A stretch of DNA of 64,000 nt from Chromera velia (taxonomy: Eukaryota > Sar > Chromeraceae), in the NCBI GenBank assembly GCA_018398765.1, contig JAHBMJ010002315.1, positions 1-64,000 on the forward strand, in the 5' to 3' direction. Below are positions 33,901 through 47,800 of this stretch, one piece after another (position 1 is the first letter of the stretch; every line of letters starts with the position of its first letter). Below the pieces are notes generated by a model. It worked only from the letters and a program-made list of their open reading frames with translations, was not told the origin of the DNA and did no database searches. The translations under genes and the position numbers were made by a program.

Positions 33901-36145
33901 TTTAGTGTCTTTGATTAGGATAAAATTGCAGCAACGACCTTGAACAAACGACAGGAGCCGACTGACCCTGGCTGGTATCCTCGCTGCAGGTGTCGAAGGA
34001 AATGTCCGAGAGGAACCCGTTCGGGTTGCACTCGAATTCAAATCTCCTCGAAGCAGTGCTGGCGGGCCCGCACACCCCGACGGCCTTCCCTTTTGCCGCC
34101 TGCACTTCCCACTTCCCTGCAACACGATCGGAGGGGTCAATGCATGCGTAAGTGAAGGGTTGACTTCTTCTTCTCCAGAGAGGCTCCACGACGTTAGTGA
34201 GAAATTTTGACGGGCCAGGGGGAAACAGGACGCAGAAAGAGAATGAGGGAGAAACCCTCAGGTCGAGCAGACAACTTACACACACGCAAAAACAAGATAA
34301 TTCGGGTAAACAAATTAGCATAAAACGAATGTGTTGCATGCAGTCAGGACAACAGCCACTCGATCTGAATCGCAGTCTCGCTCTTCATTCCCTGACAGAT
34401 CCACTGACTTCTGTCTATGAATGCGCACTTGTAGAGGAACCTCCTGTCCCCCCCAGTCTCGCAGTCGCGGACTTTGTATCCCTGCACAGGGGGGAAGGCA
34501 ACAAAGGCAGAGGGCGACGACCAGACACAAAGCATCAGACTCCGCGACAAACAGACAGGGGCATAAGAAACGAGCAGAAACACCAAAGATGAGCGGCATT
34601 GAAGCGAAGATCTCTGCGAGAAAGACACACCACACACATGCAGTATCCGTCTTTTTTGGTCGGGAAAATCGATGGAGGCACGATTTTCATCCGTTTGTGG
34701 GGTCTATCGAATAAGCTTTTTTCGGCTGGCGTAAAAGGACTGCACGCCAAGCGAAAATTCAGTTGGCGTTTTCTTGCGACTGGCTGTCGTCCACATTGAA
34801 TGTGTTGCGCTCCGTCTCCGTGTGTACCTTTGTCCCCCCCCCCACCTGTCTCCCCCTCTGTTGGTGTATGCGTGTGTGTGTGTATGTCGTGTCTGTTTGC
34901 AACCGGGGGGCACTGAAGCTTTTGATGTCCATCGAGTTTTGTAAACCATGGAGTGCGCATGTGAAGATATACAAAGCACATGCTGCATACTTTCTCGCTG
35001 ACCTGAAGGAAGTACCCTTGAGGACACTCCAACTGAGCAAAGGCCGACTGCGCCTGCAGTGCCGGGGCTGCGTTGTCCTTCTCGGGGAAGCACGCAGACC
35101 TGAAGAATTTGGAAACGTACAGAGATCCCTGCACAAGCTTCATAGAGGGCCCCGGCATGCCCCCGAAGGAGTCATGGGAACTCCCCGCCAGCTGGTCCAG
35201 GGCCCCGCCGAAAGGGATCTGCCCTGCCTCCCTCTTCATTGTGTCGCAGCACGAGTACACCACACGCGATCTTGCCTCGCTCACAGCGCAGCCGTACTGC
35301 GCGTAGAGGGTCCTGACTGCCGCCACGCCACATGAAGGCACCCCCAGACTCTGCGGATCCGTGTGCACTGTGCAACTTGTGTGGCCGTCGCACAGAGACC
35401 TCAGGGAGTCAAGAACCGATATCGACGTGCACTTATCTGCGTTCCCGCTTCCGGTCTCCTCGAGCTTGGCACGCACATCCGCTGCATGCATGCATGCGCA
35501 CCACACGATATATTCACAAGCTCGGACGTGAATCGACGCAGATCGATGCATGACTGAATTCTGTTGATCAATCCATTAATCTGCCCCTTCCCGCACATAC
35601 GTGGAGCATCCCCCGTCCTCCCGGTATACTTCCAGATCATTATCTCATGTGCACATTCGGAGTGTAAAGAGACCATACACGAGGCAGTCCCAAGAAGGTA
35701 CAGCAGGTTGGTGCACAACTCAGTGTATGAACAACGCCCCGCCAATGGTCAGAGACACACAGAGCAACTACAGAACGAAACAAGACGGACAACGAGCCCA
35801 CCAAGAAACAACAAGTTTGCTACTTGTACAGACACAAGCTTCACAGTCATAAAAAGAAATCTTCCCTCCTCCCCTCCCTTCTCCCCGTCAAGCCCCCCTC
35901 AGACGAAGCTTGTTAACGATGGACGTGCACCTCAATTAAGCAACTCAGACTCAAAAAGCGATGCATACATATCCTGCCCGCCCACCCACCCACCCCTCCC
36001 CACGTACAATGTTTTGTGTCGTAGCACGATGAGGGCGGCGCGTCCATGTCCAGGGGTCCAAAGAGAGTTGCCGCGACGACCTTCACTTTCCGCCCAGGAG
36101 GGCAGCCGATCTCCATGCTGCCGCCTTCACATACTCTCCCTAGCC

Positions 36146-36208
<63 letters not shown>

Positions 36209-37756
36209 GCACACACAAACACATACAAACAACGAATGAACGAGTGTAGATGCATTAGGACTCTTTCCGTCAGTTTGCCTGACTCTGTCTGTTCCTTTAA
36301 TCGTCCCTTTGTCTGATGTTCCTCTGTCCTTCTGTCTATCTGTCCCTCTCTTGCGTCTCTCCGTGTGTGATCCCCTTCCGTCCATTTTTTGTTTGGCGTT
36401 ACTCTCGACTTCGGCATAGCCTTCCCAGGCACCCACCTTCCACGGGTTCACTGACCTCTTCTTGTTGGTCCGTCGGGACAGGTCCGTACACCTTGACTTC
36501 GATGGGATACACCCCTGAGTTCGAAGTGCTTTGTCCAATGTACACACGAACGAAACGACCCCACACGGTCGGCCTGTCAAGCTCAGAGAACAAGTAGAGG
36601 TTCCCCTCCTCCGACTCGATTGGGCCGAACGCAGTCCTCAGAAAGACCCTTACTGATTGAGAGAAGTCCTCCGTGTCGGAAACCACAATTTTCTTGCGGC
36701 AAAACCCCCGACCGTCCCCCCAGTAATTCCACAGACGCACCGCGTTCATCTCAACCCGGCCGCCCATATCCAGCTGTATGTAGTATTTGTCACTGCTGCA
36801 GTCTGCAGGACTGGCGTATGGCTCTGCATAGTGCTTTTCATACTCCTCCATGGTTGGCCGGTATCCGTCTACCAGGAGAGACGGATTCCCGCGTCCAAAA
36901 TTCGTCGTTGCGCTTGCTACATGGTATTCCCGACCATACCACGGCCCGAAGACCTTGACCTCGATCATGTGAACGTGGTTGTTCATAGTGTTCCTGCCCG
37001 CGTACACGCGGACATACCTCCGCAAGACAACCTTTGAGAACGGGAGGAGGTTGCCTTGCGCCGTCTCTTTCGGCCCATACTCAGGCTTCGCATACACCTC
37101 TTCCTTGTCATCAAATGATTCGGAGTCAGACACCTCGACCTTGACTCGGCAGTAACTCCTGCCGTCAGCCCAGTAGTTCCACAGACGGACAGCGTTCATT
37201 GCCACCTTCTCTCCCATGTCCAGTTGAATGTAAAACTTGTAGGAGTCACAATCCACGTTCCCCGTTCCCGAGTTCCCGCTCCACGGCGAGTTCTTCCACT
37301 CGTTAGTGTAGGCAACGCCGTCAATTGCTTTCAAAGCATTTCCCGCGGGGAGGTTGCTTGTGGCACCGACTGGATGCAAATTCCGGTAGACGAACTGACC
37401 CCCTGTGGTCGCCTCGCCGCTCTGCATGGGCATACATAGTCACGCAGGGATATATGTTGCTCTGTATTGTGCAGGGAGAAAGGACGGATCACAGGGAAAC
37501 CTGTCAGCGACTGCACAAAGCACCATTCAGCCCAAAGCTTGCTTTTCCTGAAATTTCTACAAACTGTTCCTCTTCACACCCCATCTGTATATGTACCAAT
37601 CCACTCAGCCTCCATAAACAGAATAGACAGCATAATTAGGAAAGACAGCACAGCCTGATCGAGATGCGAGTGTCCAGTCCGACCCGCCGACAGACAAATC
37701 GAAAAACGGACATATAGACAGAAAGACCCAGGAACACACTGTCACACACACGCACG

Positions 37757-37812
<56 letters not shown>

Positions 37813-39299
37813 AACGGATAGACAAAGAGAAACACTGACAGATTCGGGATGCCACAGAGGTTCTGCAGGTTCCGAAATCCACCTCAAATTTCCGAGGACC
37901 TCCGTGCCTTCACACTCGACAGATCCTTCGGGTCCTCTCATGTCCTCATACCTGAATGAATGAATACATGAAAGAAACACCATGGAGCCAGGCGGATGTC
38001 TTGGACAGAAGACGCGTACGGATATGGAAAATATCAATGAAAGACGGCCGTGATCCAATCACTCATGATGAAAGAATTTCTGACCCAGTAGTAGCGGAGA
38101 AAGGGTAGGAAGGAAACAAACACAAGGAAAGAAGGAAGGGAGGTCAAAGCAGGCCCCCCCCTCGCACTGATCCGATTCGGCGTGCTGAAGCTGCAATAAA
38201 CGGTCGCCGTTTTGGACATTTAATTGGCAATGGAACCTAGGAGGGTCCTCTATCTCCTTAACGATTCAGTCGAGTCTTGAGCGTCGAAGGAAGGGAGTGC
38301 CAAGTTGGTTCACCTTGAAGATTTGCAACAGAGGGGAGTTAGGCAGAGCAAAAACAACGAAATCCGCGGTAGTCTCTACTCGTTCCAAGTTGCAAAATGA
38401 ACGAGAACAGAAGAGAAGACAACAAAATGAAGAGGGAGCAAAGAAGCAACGAACCAACCCACCAGTCGGTCCTGTGTTCTGTGCATGTCATGCCGGGCAT
38501 TTCCGCACGCGGGGGAAGGTCGTGAAGGTCAACCGGCAGTCTGCATTGGTGGACGGTCCTCAATAACTGTTCACCGTCGTGCGTCTGCCCACAGGACTCC
38601 TGCACTGCGCCTGAGAGGAGGAAGCCTGCGTGAGCGCTGCACAGAGCTCCGCTGTCAGTCCCGACTTCCCCGACCTTCACGGGGTCTGCCTGCGGTGCTC
38701 CAACGACACAGTCGCTCTCGCACGGCTTCACCTGCACGGTGTCCGCCTCGGCATTGCACTCTAACCCCCCCCTTTGGGGCACCGGATTCGTGCAAGATCG
38801 GAACCTGAAGGACTGGCATGTCACTGAGCAGGGGCCCCACTCGGTCCACTCGGAAAACCCACCGTCGACGCCTCGCGACACTTCCTGGCAGGTTGCCTCC
38901 AGGGCAAGGTGGTCGTTTTCCACCGTGTACTTGACCCTGAACGCCATTGGAGACACATAGTGAGACGGGAAGAAGGAAGAAAGAGCAAAAGCAAGGAAGG
39001 GAGGAATCGCGAAAGGATGGTGCATGAGGAATCTGAACGAAACAAGTGATTGATTGCATAAAGCAACTTGAAGAGTTGGGCAGCTGCAGACAGTGATCTC
39101 GGGGTGCACGAAGCAGGAGGAACTTCGGAGACTACATGAGGCGGACATGCTCAGAAGTGTGATGAGATGTCGAAGAGTGACTGGGTAACTGACCCTGTCA
39201 CGACTGAATGTTGCATCCCATCGCCAACACACGAAGCGTTTACTGTCGTGAGATCGAGAGAATTTTTTCCTGAAGGAAGCAGACGGCAGTCGAACAAAC

Positions 39300-39330
<31 letters not shown>

Positions 39331-39420
39331 GAAGGAAAGAAGGAAGGAAGAAAAAAAGAAAGAAAGAAAGGAAGGAAGAAAGAAAGGAAGAAAGAAAGAA
39401 AGGAAGGAAGGAAGGAAGGA

Positions 39421-39451
<31 letters not shown>

Positions 39452-39464
39452 GAGACAGACAGAC

Positions 39465-39500
<36 letters not shown>

Positions 39501-42500
39501 GCAAACGTTCTTTTTCTTTTCGCGGCTTTGCTTTGACTCGTCGGATGAAAGTCTGGGTGAAGCAAATGAAGTCAGAGTGCATCAAAGGAAAAGGAAAGGG
39601 CCCCATAGCGAAAGACAGAAACGGCAAAAAATCAGGCCTAAGCGGACAACAAAAAACAAGGAAGATCCAGCATGCCGGCAGTGAAAACCGCATTCTCAAC
39701 CGAGACATGGTAATAGCAACTCAACGGATCTCTGAAGGCGATTGCAGCACAAATGCAGTCGCTACAAGTCCACACTCACCTCCTTTTTCCATTGCGGCCG
39801 TCGCAATACTCTTCTTTTGCACAGGCTGATGGTTGTACTTCGCCTCAGCCCCTGTGAATATGCCGTGGTTCCGGCAGCAGACGAAGGAGACGTGGAGGAA
39901 TTTTTGGTCCGTGGAGACCTCCTCCGTAGAGGACGTCTCCGACTCCGGATAATAGAACCACCGATTGATGCTACTTTCTTTCCCCCCCGCGAAGTGTCCT
40001 TTGGTCGTTGCGCTTTCTCCTTCTGCAAGGACCAGAGGATTGGCACTCAGCTGCCAGTGGATGCCTGCGAGTGCCGTCCCCTGAGGACACTGGATGTTCG
40101 TGTTGTTCCACTTGTGCATATCCCAGCGGTCTATTGGGACCTTCCTCACCTCTCTCTTCCCGTCCACCTCCGTCTCTTCCTCTCTGTGATCCACTGTATG
40201 CGTCGCACAGGTGCCCCTCTCCCAATTGGTTTGACACCCGAACTTGGTGCGGCCCTCCCCCGTGCCGCACTCAACGCCGGATGAGATCATGGCGAAGTCC
40301 GTGATCCAACCCTCATTTGCAGAGCAGGAAAAAGACTGTTCACTTATAACCTCTCCGGGGCCCTTGCTCAACTGGGAGCACTTTGGCGCCTTCTTCTCTG
40401 TGTCTGTATACCCGAGCCACTGAGAAACGCTGAACGGTGACACTTCCTCGGAGGCCTCTCTCATGGAGACCTTTGCCCCCCTCTTCTCCCCTGCTTCACT
40501 GTTGGGTCTGGCGAGTGGAGAATCATACTCGGCACTAGAAGAGAGACCCGCTGTTCCTGTTCTGTTTGCAGAAGAAGGGAGGGAGGGAATGTGCTGCAAG
40601 GGGGCACCAAGGAAGGGCCCCGATCTGGAAGGAGCCCACGTCTTCTTTCCAGTCTCTGTGGCAATCAAGGAGACGGGAGGGTCTGCCTGGGAGGAGAACG
40701 CAGCGGGCAGGCGGGTGCTGAGTCCCGGCCGGGGGTACCCACAGGGGCCCTTCACTGCGTAGGCAACGGTCTGCCCCATCTCGGCGGGATCTTCATAGAC
40801 CTTCGACCCGGATATGTACTCAGTCACCTCCTCTGCATCATCATCATGAAGGAGAAGTTTAGACATGCGTGTATGGTTGGGCACCGACATTAACAGAGAC
40901 CTTTCATCGGCATGAATACAACCGGCTGAAAGAGGAGAGGCAGGGGTGTGGGACGGAGTGAACATATGCAGAGTCAAAGGGCAACATTTCAATGAGGAAA
41001 AAAGTCTCCGACTCCATCTCAGAAAGCGGACAAAGAAAATGTCTCTCATGTACCTCTTCTGGCAGGTCTGTGTATGGCAGGCCTGAAAATTGCTGCTTGC
41101 ACGATGCATGTCTCGTAAATAAATGTCTCTCCACGACCATGGACCATGCAAGCAATCGGAGGAAGCAGATGCCACGCACGTGCTCTCAGGGTTTGAATTT
41201 TCGGATCATGCGCTCAACTGACTGTAGTCGACGTCTGCACAACTGAACGACAGCTCGTACTTGTTGTTTTCCGTACACTCTTTGATCTCCACCTTCTGCA
41301 AAGCCCAGTTCGCACCACCACACGACAAAGACGCGCCCTTGCCGTCCACCCCCTGCAGCTGCCTCAGCAGCTCCCCCGAGGGGATGCAGCCGTTGCTGTG
41401 CTGCCGCACAGGGAACGCACGGGGGCCATTCAGGGGTCGGCAGCACCTGAACTTGATGTGCGGCAGGTCAAATTTGAGGCCGGAGAGAATATACTCGACC
41501 GGACACGCTGCAGATGACGACGAACTCTGACTGTCTTTGCACTCGAAGTCGCTATCCTTCATGACGCCCTCTGTGGCATCAAGACCCTTAGTGCACCCAG
41601 TCAAGAGCTTCAGCTGGTCGTCGCTCGAACAGCTCCTCGAAGTGAGTTTGGCAAAGGCGATGAAACGCCCCGTGGGGCACTCCCAGCCTTTCGAGCCGGC
41701 AGGTGAGAGGGGCTTCAACAGCTCTGCCAGTTCTTTCTTGTCCGTCTCGATCTTCGCGCACGTGCTGGGGTCAGCTGCTGTGATTGTGAGCGCCCCGTTC
41801 TCCGTTACACGGACGCCCTGGCACGTCGACCGAAGACGGTAAGTCCCCGAGTCCTTGCCACACGACTCCATCTGGACCCCCGTGAGGGCCGCCTGGATGT
41901 CCAACTCCTCAAAGCCCGACAGGACGGCGGGACAGCGCGACTCCAGGCCCCTCAACGTTCCGACGTATGTGCCATCCAGCGGCCTGCAGGCGGATTCCAC
42001 TTCCGTCCTCTCGACAGCTCCGAACGCGTCCGGACTGCCACAGCAACGCGTGCTCATCGTGAGAACCTTCTTGCGAGCGGTGCCGCGAGAAATCGTGGAG
42101 ACAGTGTCGCTCTCTTCGTAGTCGATCTGTCGTGACTGCATGAAGAGCCCCGGCGGGCATACGGAGGGAAGGTTGAGGAGCGCTGCAGGACCAGGAACCG
42201 CTGCCTCCAAGAGAGGCCCATATACCTTTACCTCAACAATGTGCGCCCACTTGTTTAGAGTGTTCGATCCCGAGTATACCCGCACATACCGACCCCAGAC
42301 CGCCCTTGTGAACTCCAAAACCTGTCCCTCTTCCGTTTCGAAAAAAGGCAGGTATCCGATTTCCTCGAAAACCTCCTCCTTGCGCACAAAGCTGTCGGTG
42401 TCGGAGACCTCGACCTTCACTCGGCAGTACTTCCGTGGATCGATATAGTAGTCAAGAAAATAGTGCCACAAACGGATAGCGCTCATCATCGTCCGTGACC

Positions 42501-44820
42501 CCATGTCAAGCTGCACGTAGTCTCTGTAAGAAGCGCAGGAAGCCCCGTCTCGATACGGGGTGTCTCCCCACTTGAGATGCAGATCTCCATCAATAACAAG
42601 CCCAGGGTCACCCCTTCCAAAGTTCGATGTTGCCTTCGAAGCGCGGAGTTCCCTTTGGTACAGAGGGCCGTATACCTTCACCTCGATGATGTACGTCCAC
42701 GGGTTCGCAGTGCTCCCCCCGACCCAGACCCGCACGTGCTGACCCCAAACGGGTTTCCGGAACTGAAGGAGATTGCCGGTCTGCCTCTCGGACGGGCCCC
42801 ACCCGGGCAGGGCGTAGACCTCTTCTTTGTGGTCAAAGGTGTCGGTATCAGAAACCTCGATCTTCACTCGGCAGAACTGGCGGGAGTCCTTCCAGTAATT
42901 CCAGAGCCGAATTGCGTTCAGCTCCACACGCGTGCCCATATCGAGCTGCATGTAGTTCTTGTAAGAATCGCAGTTTGTGTCCTTGACATCGGCACACGGA
43001 ACAAGGTGATAGTTATCAGTCTGTGGTTTTCCGTCAACCCAGCCTGCAGCGTTCCCCGATGCACACCCAGCCATGTTTGTCGTCGCCTTCTCGACCTTGT
43101 ACTCCTTCAGGGGGAAGGGCCCGTACACTTTGATCTGAATCATGTGGACGCCCTTGTCTGCTGTGTTTCCCCCGACGTACACACGCACGTAGCGGCCCCA
43201 GACAGCCCTGTTGAACTTGAGAAGGTTGCCCTGTGGAGACTCCAACTCTCCGTAACCGGGCTCTGCATATACTTCCTCCTTTCGGGCAAAGTCAGCAGTG
43301 CTGGACACCTCAACCTTCAAACGGCAGTACCGTCGGGTAGGGGATCCAAGCCAGTAATTCCACAAACGCACCGCATTCAGCGCCAGCTCTCCCCCCATGT
43401 CCAGCTGGGCGTACCATTTCGACCACTCATCGCACCCTCGCCCTTCGTTCACTGCATTTTGCCCGCTGAGATTCGGTCTTTTGTCCCAGTTTGAGCAGTC
43501 GCCCGTTGTAAATTTCCCGTTAATCAACTTCGAGGCATCTCCTGCGGGAAGGTTGGAGGTGGCGTTGATGACCGTGTACTCGTGGTCTTCCGTGCCCATA
43601 CCGTCAGCATCATCCTCCAGTTCACCGGGCGGGAGGGACTGCACGCACGCACGCACGCGGACTCGAACCTCAGAAAGCAAATGAAAAACCCAGGCCGCTC
43701 TGAATCTGACTCAGGACACCTCAAATGCAAGGAAGAAGGCAGAAAGGGTTGGCTGCAGGTCTGTCTAAGAAAAAATGAAGAAGTGGAAAGCTTCTCCCAG
43801 GCGCACTTGCTTTCACAGTTTGAGTGCGGCGTCACTGAGACCACTAAATTCAAGTGCGGCGAGTCAAAACATAAAAATAGATTTGACGAACGTGGATGAA
43901 TTCAACAGCCTTGGGTAGACTGGTCGACCTAGCAGTACAACCAGAAAGGCACACTGCATGTCGTTTCGTTTCTTTTCGAGCTGCACGCCGACTCACTTGC
44001 CCACAAACCTTCACCACAGCATTCTCTGTACGCGTATATTCACTTCTATGCATCCGTGTGGTTGTGTCTGTTCATGTGCGTATCTGTAATTGTACCTGCA
44101 TGTATGACCATGATCCACCGCCTTGAAAGGTACGCCCGTCGACCCACCTGCTCAGAAACTTTCACGACGTCACATCTCACGGGGACTTCAGAGAGGTCAA
44201 GGCCCGTCTCCGCGGCTGCTGTCGTTTCCGCGAGGGCCGATGCCGCGGCAGGGGTCGGGGACGGGGACGGGGGTGCGTTCTTCTGGAGCGCGTCGTCGAG
44301 TGCCCTCGAGTGGACGCACACCGAGAACGGCGTCACGAAGTCGTCCAGAGCCCCGCACTGCCTCAGCCCGAAGCCCTGCAGGAAGTACAGTGATGAGGGG
44401 TGCGCCGCGAGAGGGCATCCCGCAGCCATTTTCTCGCCCGAGATCTGGGAGAGACCCCCGGACACGTCCGCCTGGCTGCACGCTGCATGGCGCTGTTGAA
44501 GAAGGGGGCACTTTACGGAGGACTGTTCTACCCAATCCCTCCCCTGCAGCTCCTGCTCAGCCCCCTGAAACGTGCAGTTGTTCAGAGAGGGGGGGATGTC
44601 CTTGTCCCAGCTGACATCTGCACAAAAGAAATGTTGCACGGTTTTGGCCAATCTGGGGCATAATCGTGTCGGATACTTTCGTCTGCAGGGGTTCTTTGGG
44701 TGAAATAAAGCGAACATGTATCACGCCACTGCTAGAAGAACAGCTAGAGTACCCTCCTGAATTGCAGAGGTAGTGAAGACGACAGATGGTCAGACACAAA
44801 CACCCACATACCCATACACA

Positions 44821-44870
<50 letters not shown>

Positions 44871-47800
44871 CACGCACACGCACGCTCGCACGCACGCACG
44901 CAGAGAGCAGATAGAGAGAGGGAGAGATTGCGAACAAGAGGCGAAGGAAGAGAGAGACACCCAGTTAGATAGACAGACACAATTTCGTGCTTACCGAACA
45001 GAAGCGCGCAAGTGTATTTCACCCTGTGGGACTCCGCAATGCCCAGTTCTTTCCCTGCAGGCGGCTCTCTGGCAGGGCACTTCTCGATTTCGAACTTCCT
45101 CAGCACAAACTCCGGCCCTCCGCACTGCACAGAGAAGGCAGAAGCCAGCGTGGAAGCATCGACGGCACTCAGATCGGTGCAGCTGCCCCTGATTTCCCGA
45201 TCCACACTCTGGAGGGGAAGGTCACAGCACGTGAAGGAGGTGCGCAATCTTTCAGCCCCGACATTCTCGTCGTCCGTCTCCAGCTTGAGCTCCGTGATAG
45301 CCTGCCCGTCCTCGCACTCACTGGCAAGACCCTCTGCGTCTCCGGGAGCGAGAGTGGTGCTGTCCGATGTCCAGTGCGACGTGCGAGGAGAACACGCAGA
45401 CGAGCTCGTGTTTGCAGGAGCAAGCCCTAGTCCCCCGCAAACAGCAAGGGGACGCCACTCAGTCACAGTTGGGGGCGCGATGGTGCTGGAGACCTGGTCA
45501 GTCAACGACATCTCCTGGCAGGGTTCGAAGGCGAAGTCCGTGATGAAGGACCTCTCCGGACAGTTGGCAGGAGCCTTCGACGCTGCACACAGCACACACA
45601 GCAGAACAACAAACATTCTATCTTTGATTTGAGATGTTCAGTTCCTTGAAAGGGCTCTCAACAAAATGGTCCATGACAGAAGATGCGGGGTGGATTTCTT
45701 CATGCGACAGACGGACGGCACAACTCAAAATGGCCAGACACAGAAAAATGAGAGAGTGGGTGGGAAACGAAGTGATCGAAAAATATCAACGTGTCAGACA
45801 AGAAATGTCCTTCTGTCTCTAACCTTCTGATCGGTGGCCCCTCAAAAAAGGCCTTAATTCCTCTTCGTTTCACTGAACCGAACCGACCGTCTCCCAACAC
45901 AGCCGCGTTCTTTCCCTGTAGCTCTCTGCAGGTCCCCCTCTGCACCGTCGTTGAGACCACAGAGGGAAGAAGAGCAAGGGGCGCCCTGCAGGAGTAAGCA
46001 ACCCGGAGGCCTCTAGGCACAGACCCGCCGCTGTAGCTGCACGCGATCAGTTCGAGGTCCGAGAGGATGAAAGGGGGGGGGCAGAAAATCGGCTGGTCGA
46101 ACAGAAGCTCCAACTGCCCACTGCTCTCGCTACCTGCCATCGAGGCCACGCACTTGTTCTCCTGACGAAACGTGGGAGAGTACGCGACGGTGCCGGAGCT
46201 CTTGCAGCATGTGTACACGAACTGGGACGAATCCGACTGCTTCATGCCCTCGTCGTCCTTTGTGCCTGCTGCCTCCGCTTCGATGCGCACGTCCTCGGAG
46301 GTGCCTGAAAGCTCCAGCTGCATTCATGCTCAAAACAAAAAAAATGATTGGTTTGGCTGCGAATGAAATGGAGCGTGTGCCTTTTTTCTCTTAGAGGAGC
46401 AGCTAGCTTTCATGGATTTCTACCGCTTCCAAGATGCTGCCTGCCGCATGAAAGCAAGAAGAGCATAAGCAAATCCTCACACAACGACTGGTGACCGTGA
46501 AACAGCAACGAGACACCTAACTGTGCTGACTGAGTCTGCCTGCCTGCCTGCCTGATCTACTGACATGGAATTCGGAGAGATACCATCCCGTGGGGCACTG
46601 CATGGGCCTGTCCGTGATGCTCTTGAGGACCGCAGGGGGCGAGTTGGGCTCAGCAGTAAAGCTTGCACACACCACCCTGGCCGCGAGGAGTTCGGAAGTC
46701 TTTGCCAACAAAGTCGGGTCGTCAGGGTCCTCAGGGAGGCCAGACGCAACGGCCAGCTTCCGCGTCTCCTCCACCTCCAGAGGGGGGGGCAGAGCCGCGC
46801 ATCCAGCGACCACGCGCGCATAAGCGGGGAAGCGCTCGTACCCGCAGGACTCGAAGGACACCGACGAGACCGCGTACCCTCTGTACACACACGCCACAGG
46901 AAAGTCTCGGAGAACGTCTGCCCGCTGTGCTACAAGAGGTCCGCACTTCCCGTGCCGCAGATACCGTCTGCAACCATTTGCAGGCGACGGCTTGAAGGAG
47001 CCCTCCACCATTGTGTTCCACTGCGTGTCGGAGAGACCGGGTGGTCGCTCCCCCAGCTCGCATCCGGGGTCGTCGGACGTGAAGGGGACGGCGTTGACTG
47101 CATTGGAAAAATGAGGGGAGGCAAAGCAATGTTGCATTTGGACTTGGGATAGGGGGACAAAGTGCCAAAGAGACGGCAGAGAAATCCACTGTGGGGCGTG
47201 CAAAGGAAGTATCAACCGAAAAAGCACGAGTTTTTCATGCAGTGAAGGCAAAAACTCGATTTCTCTGGTTTCTTAAGAGTCTTCACACGCACGCAATGCA
47301 GGAGCTCCTCGTTACGCTTGAGACAGCCAGCACAGTCGGTCGCTTGCTCGATGAATTTGGAGACCAAAAATAACATTCTCACGAGAGAAGAATAGAATCA
47401 TGACACTCCCAGCATTCCACCAATGTGCCGAAATCCATATTCATCGAGAGGCACTACCAGATCGAAAAGCAATCAAACCCACGTACCAAGATCCATGTAC
47501 GTGCAGGTGTACTTGACGGCGTATTCGACCTCATCGGTACCCCCCGACCCTGCATCGCGACCCTCCTCGTGTGTCTCATGACACGGCACAATCTGGAAGC
47601 TGCTCAGAGCCCACCCTCCTCCAGTGTCGTCCATTCCGGGTTCGCCCGTACAAGCAATTTCTTCGAGGGCGGAGAACGGGGCGACGTGAGGGCTGAGGGC
47701 GCATCGTGTGATAGCGGTGGTGGTTGGAAGTTCGTCGGGAGTACCCGTGGAATCGCAACACTCTGCAGAGAGAGTGTACTTGGCACTTGCAGGAGCACAA

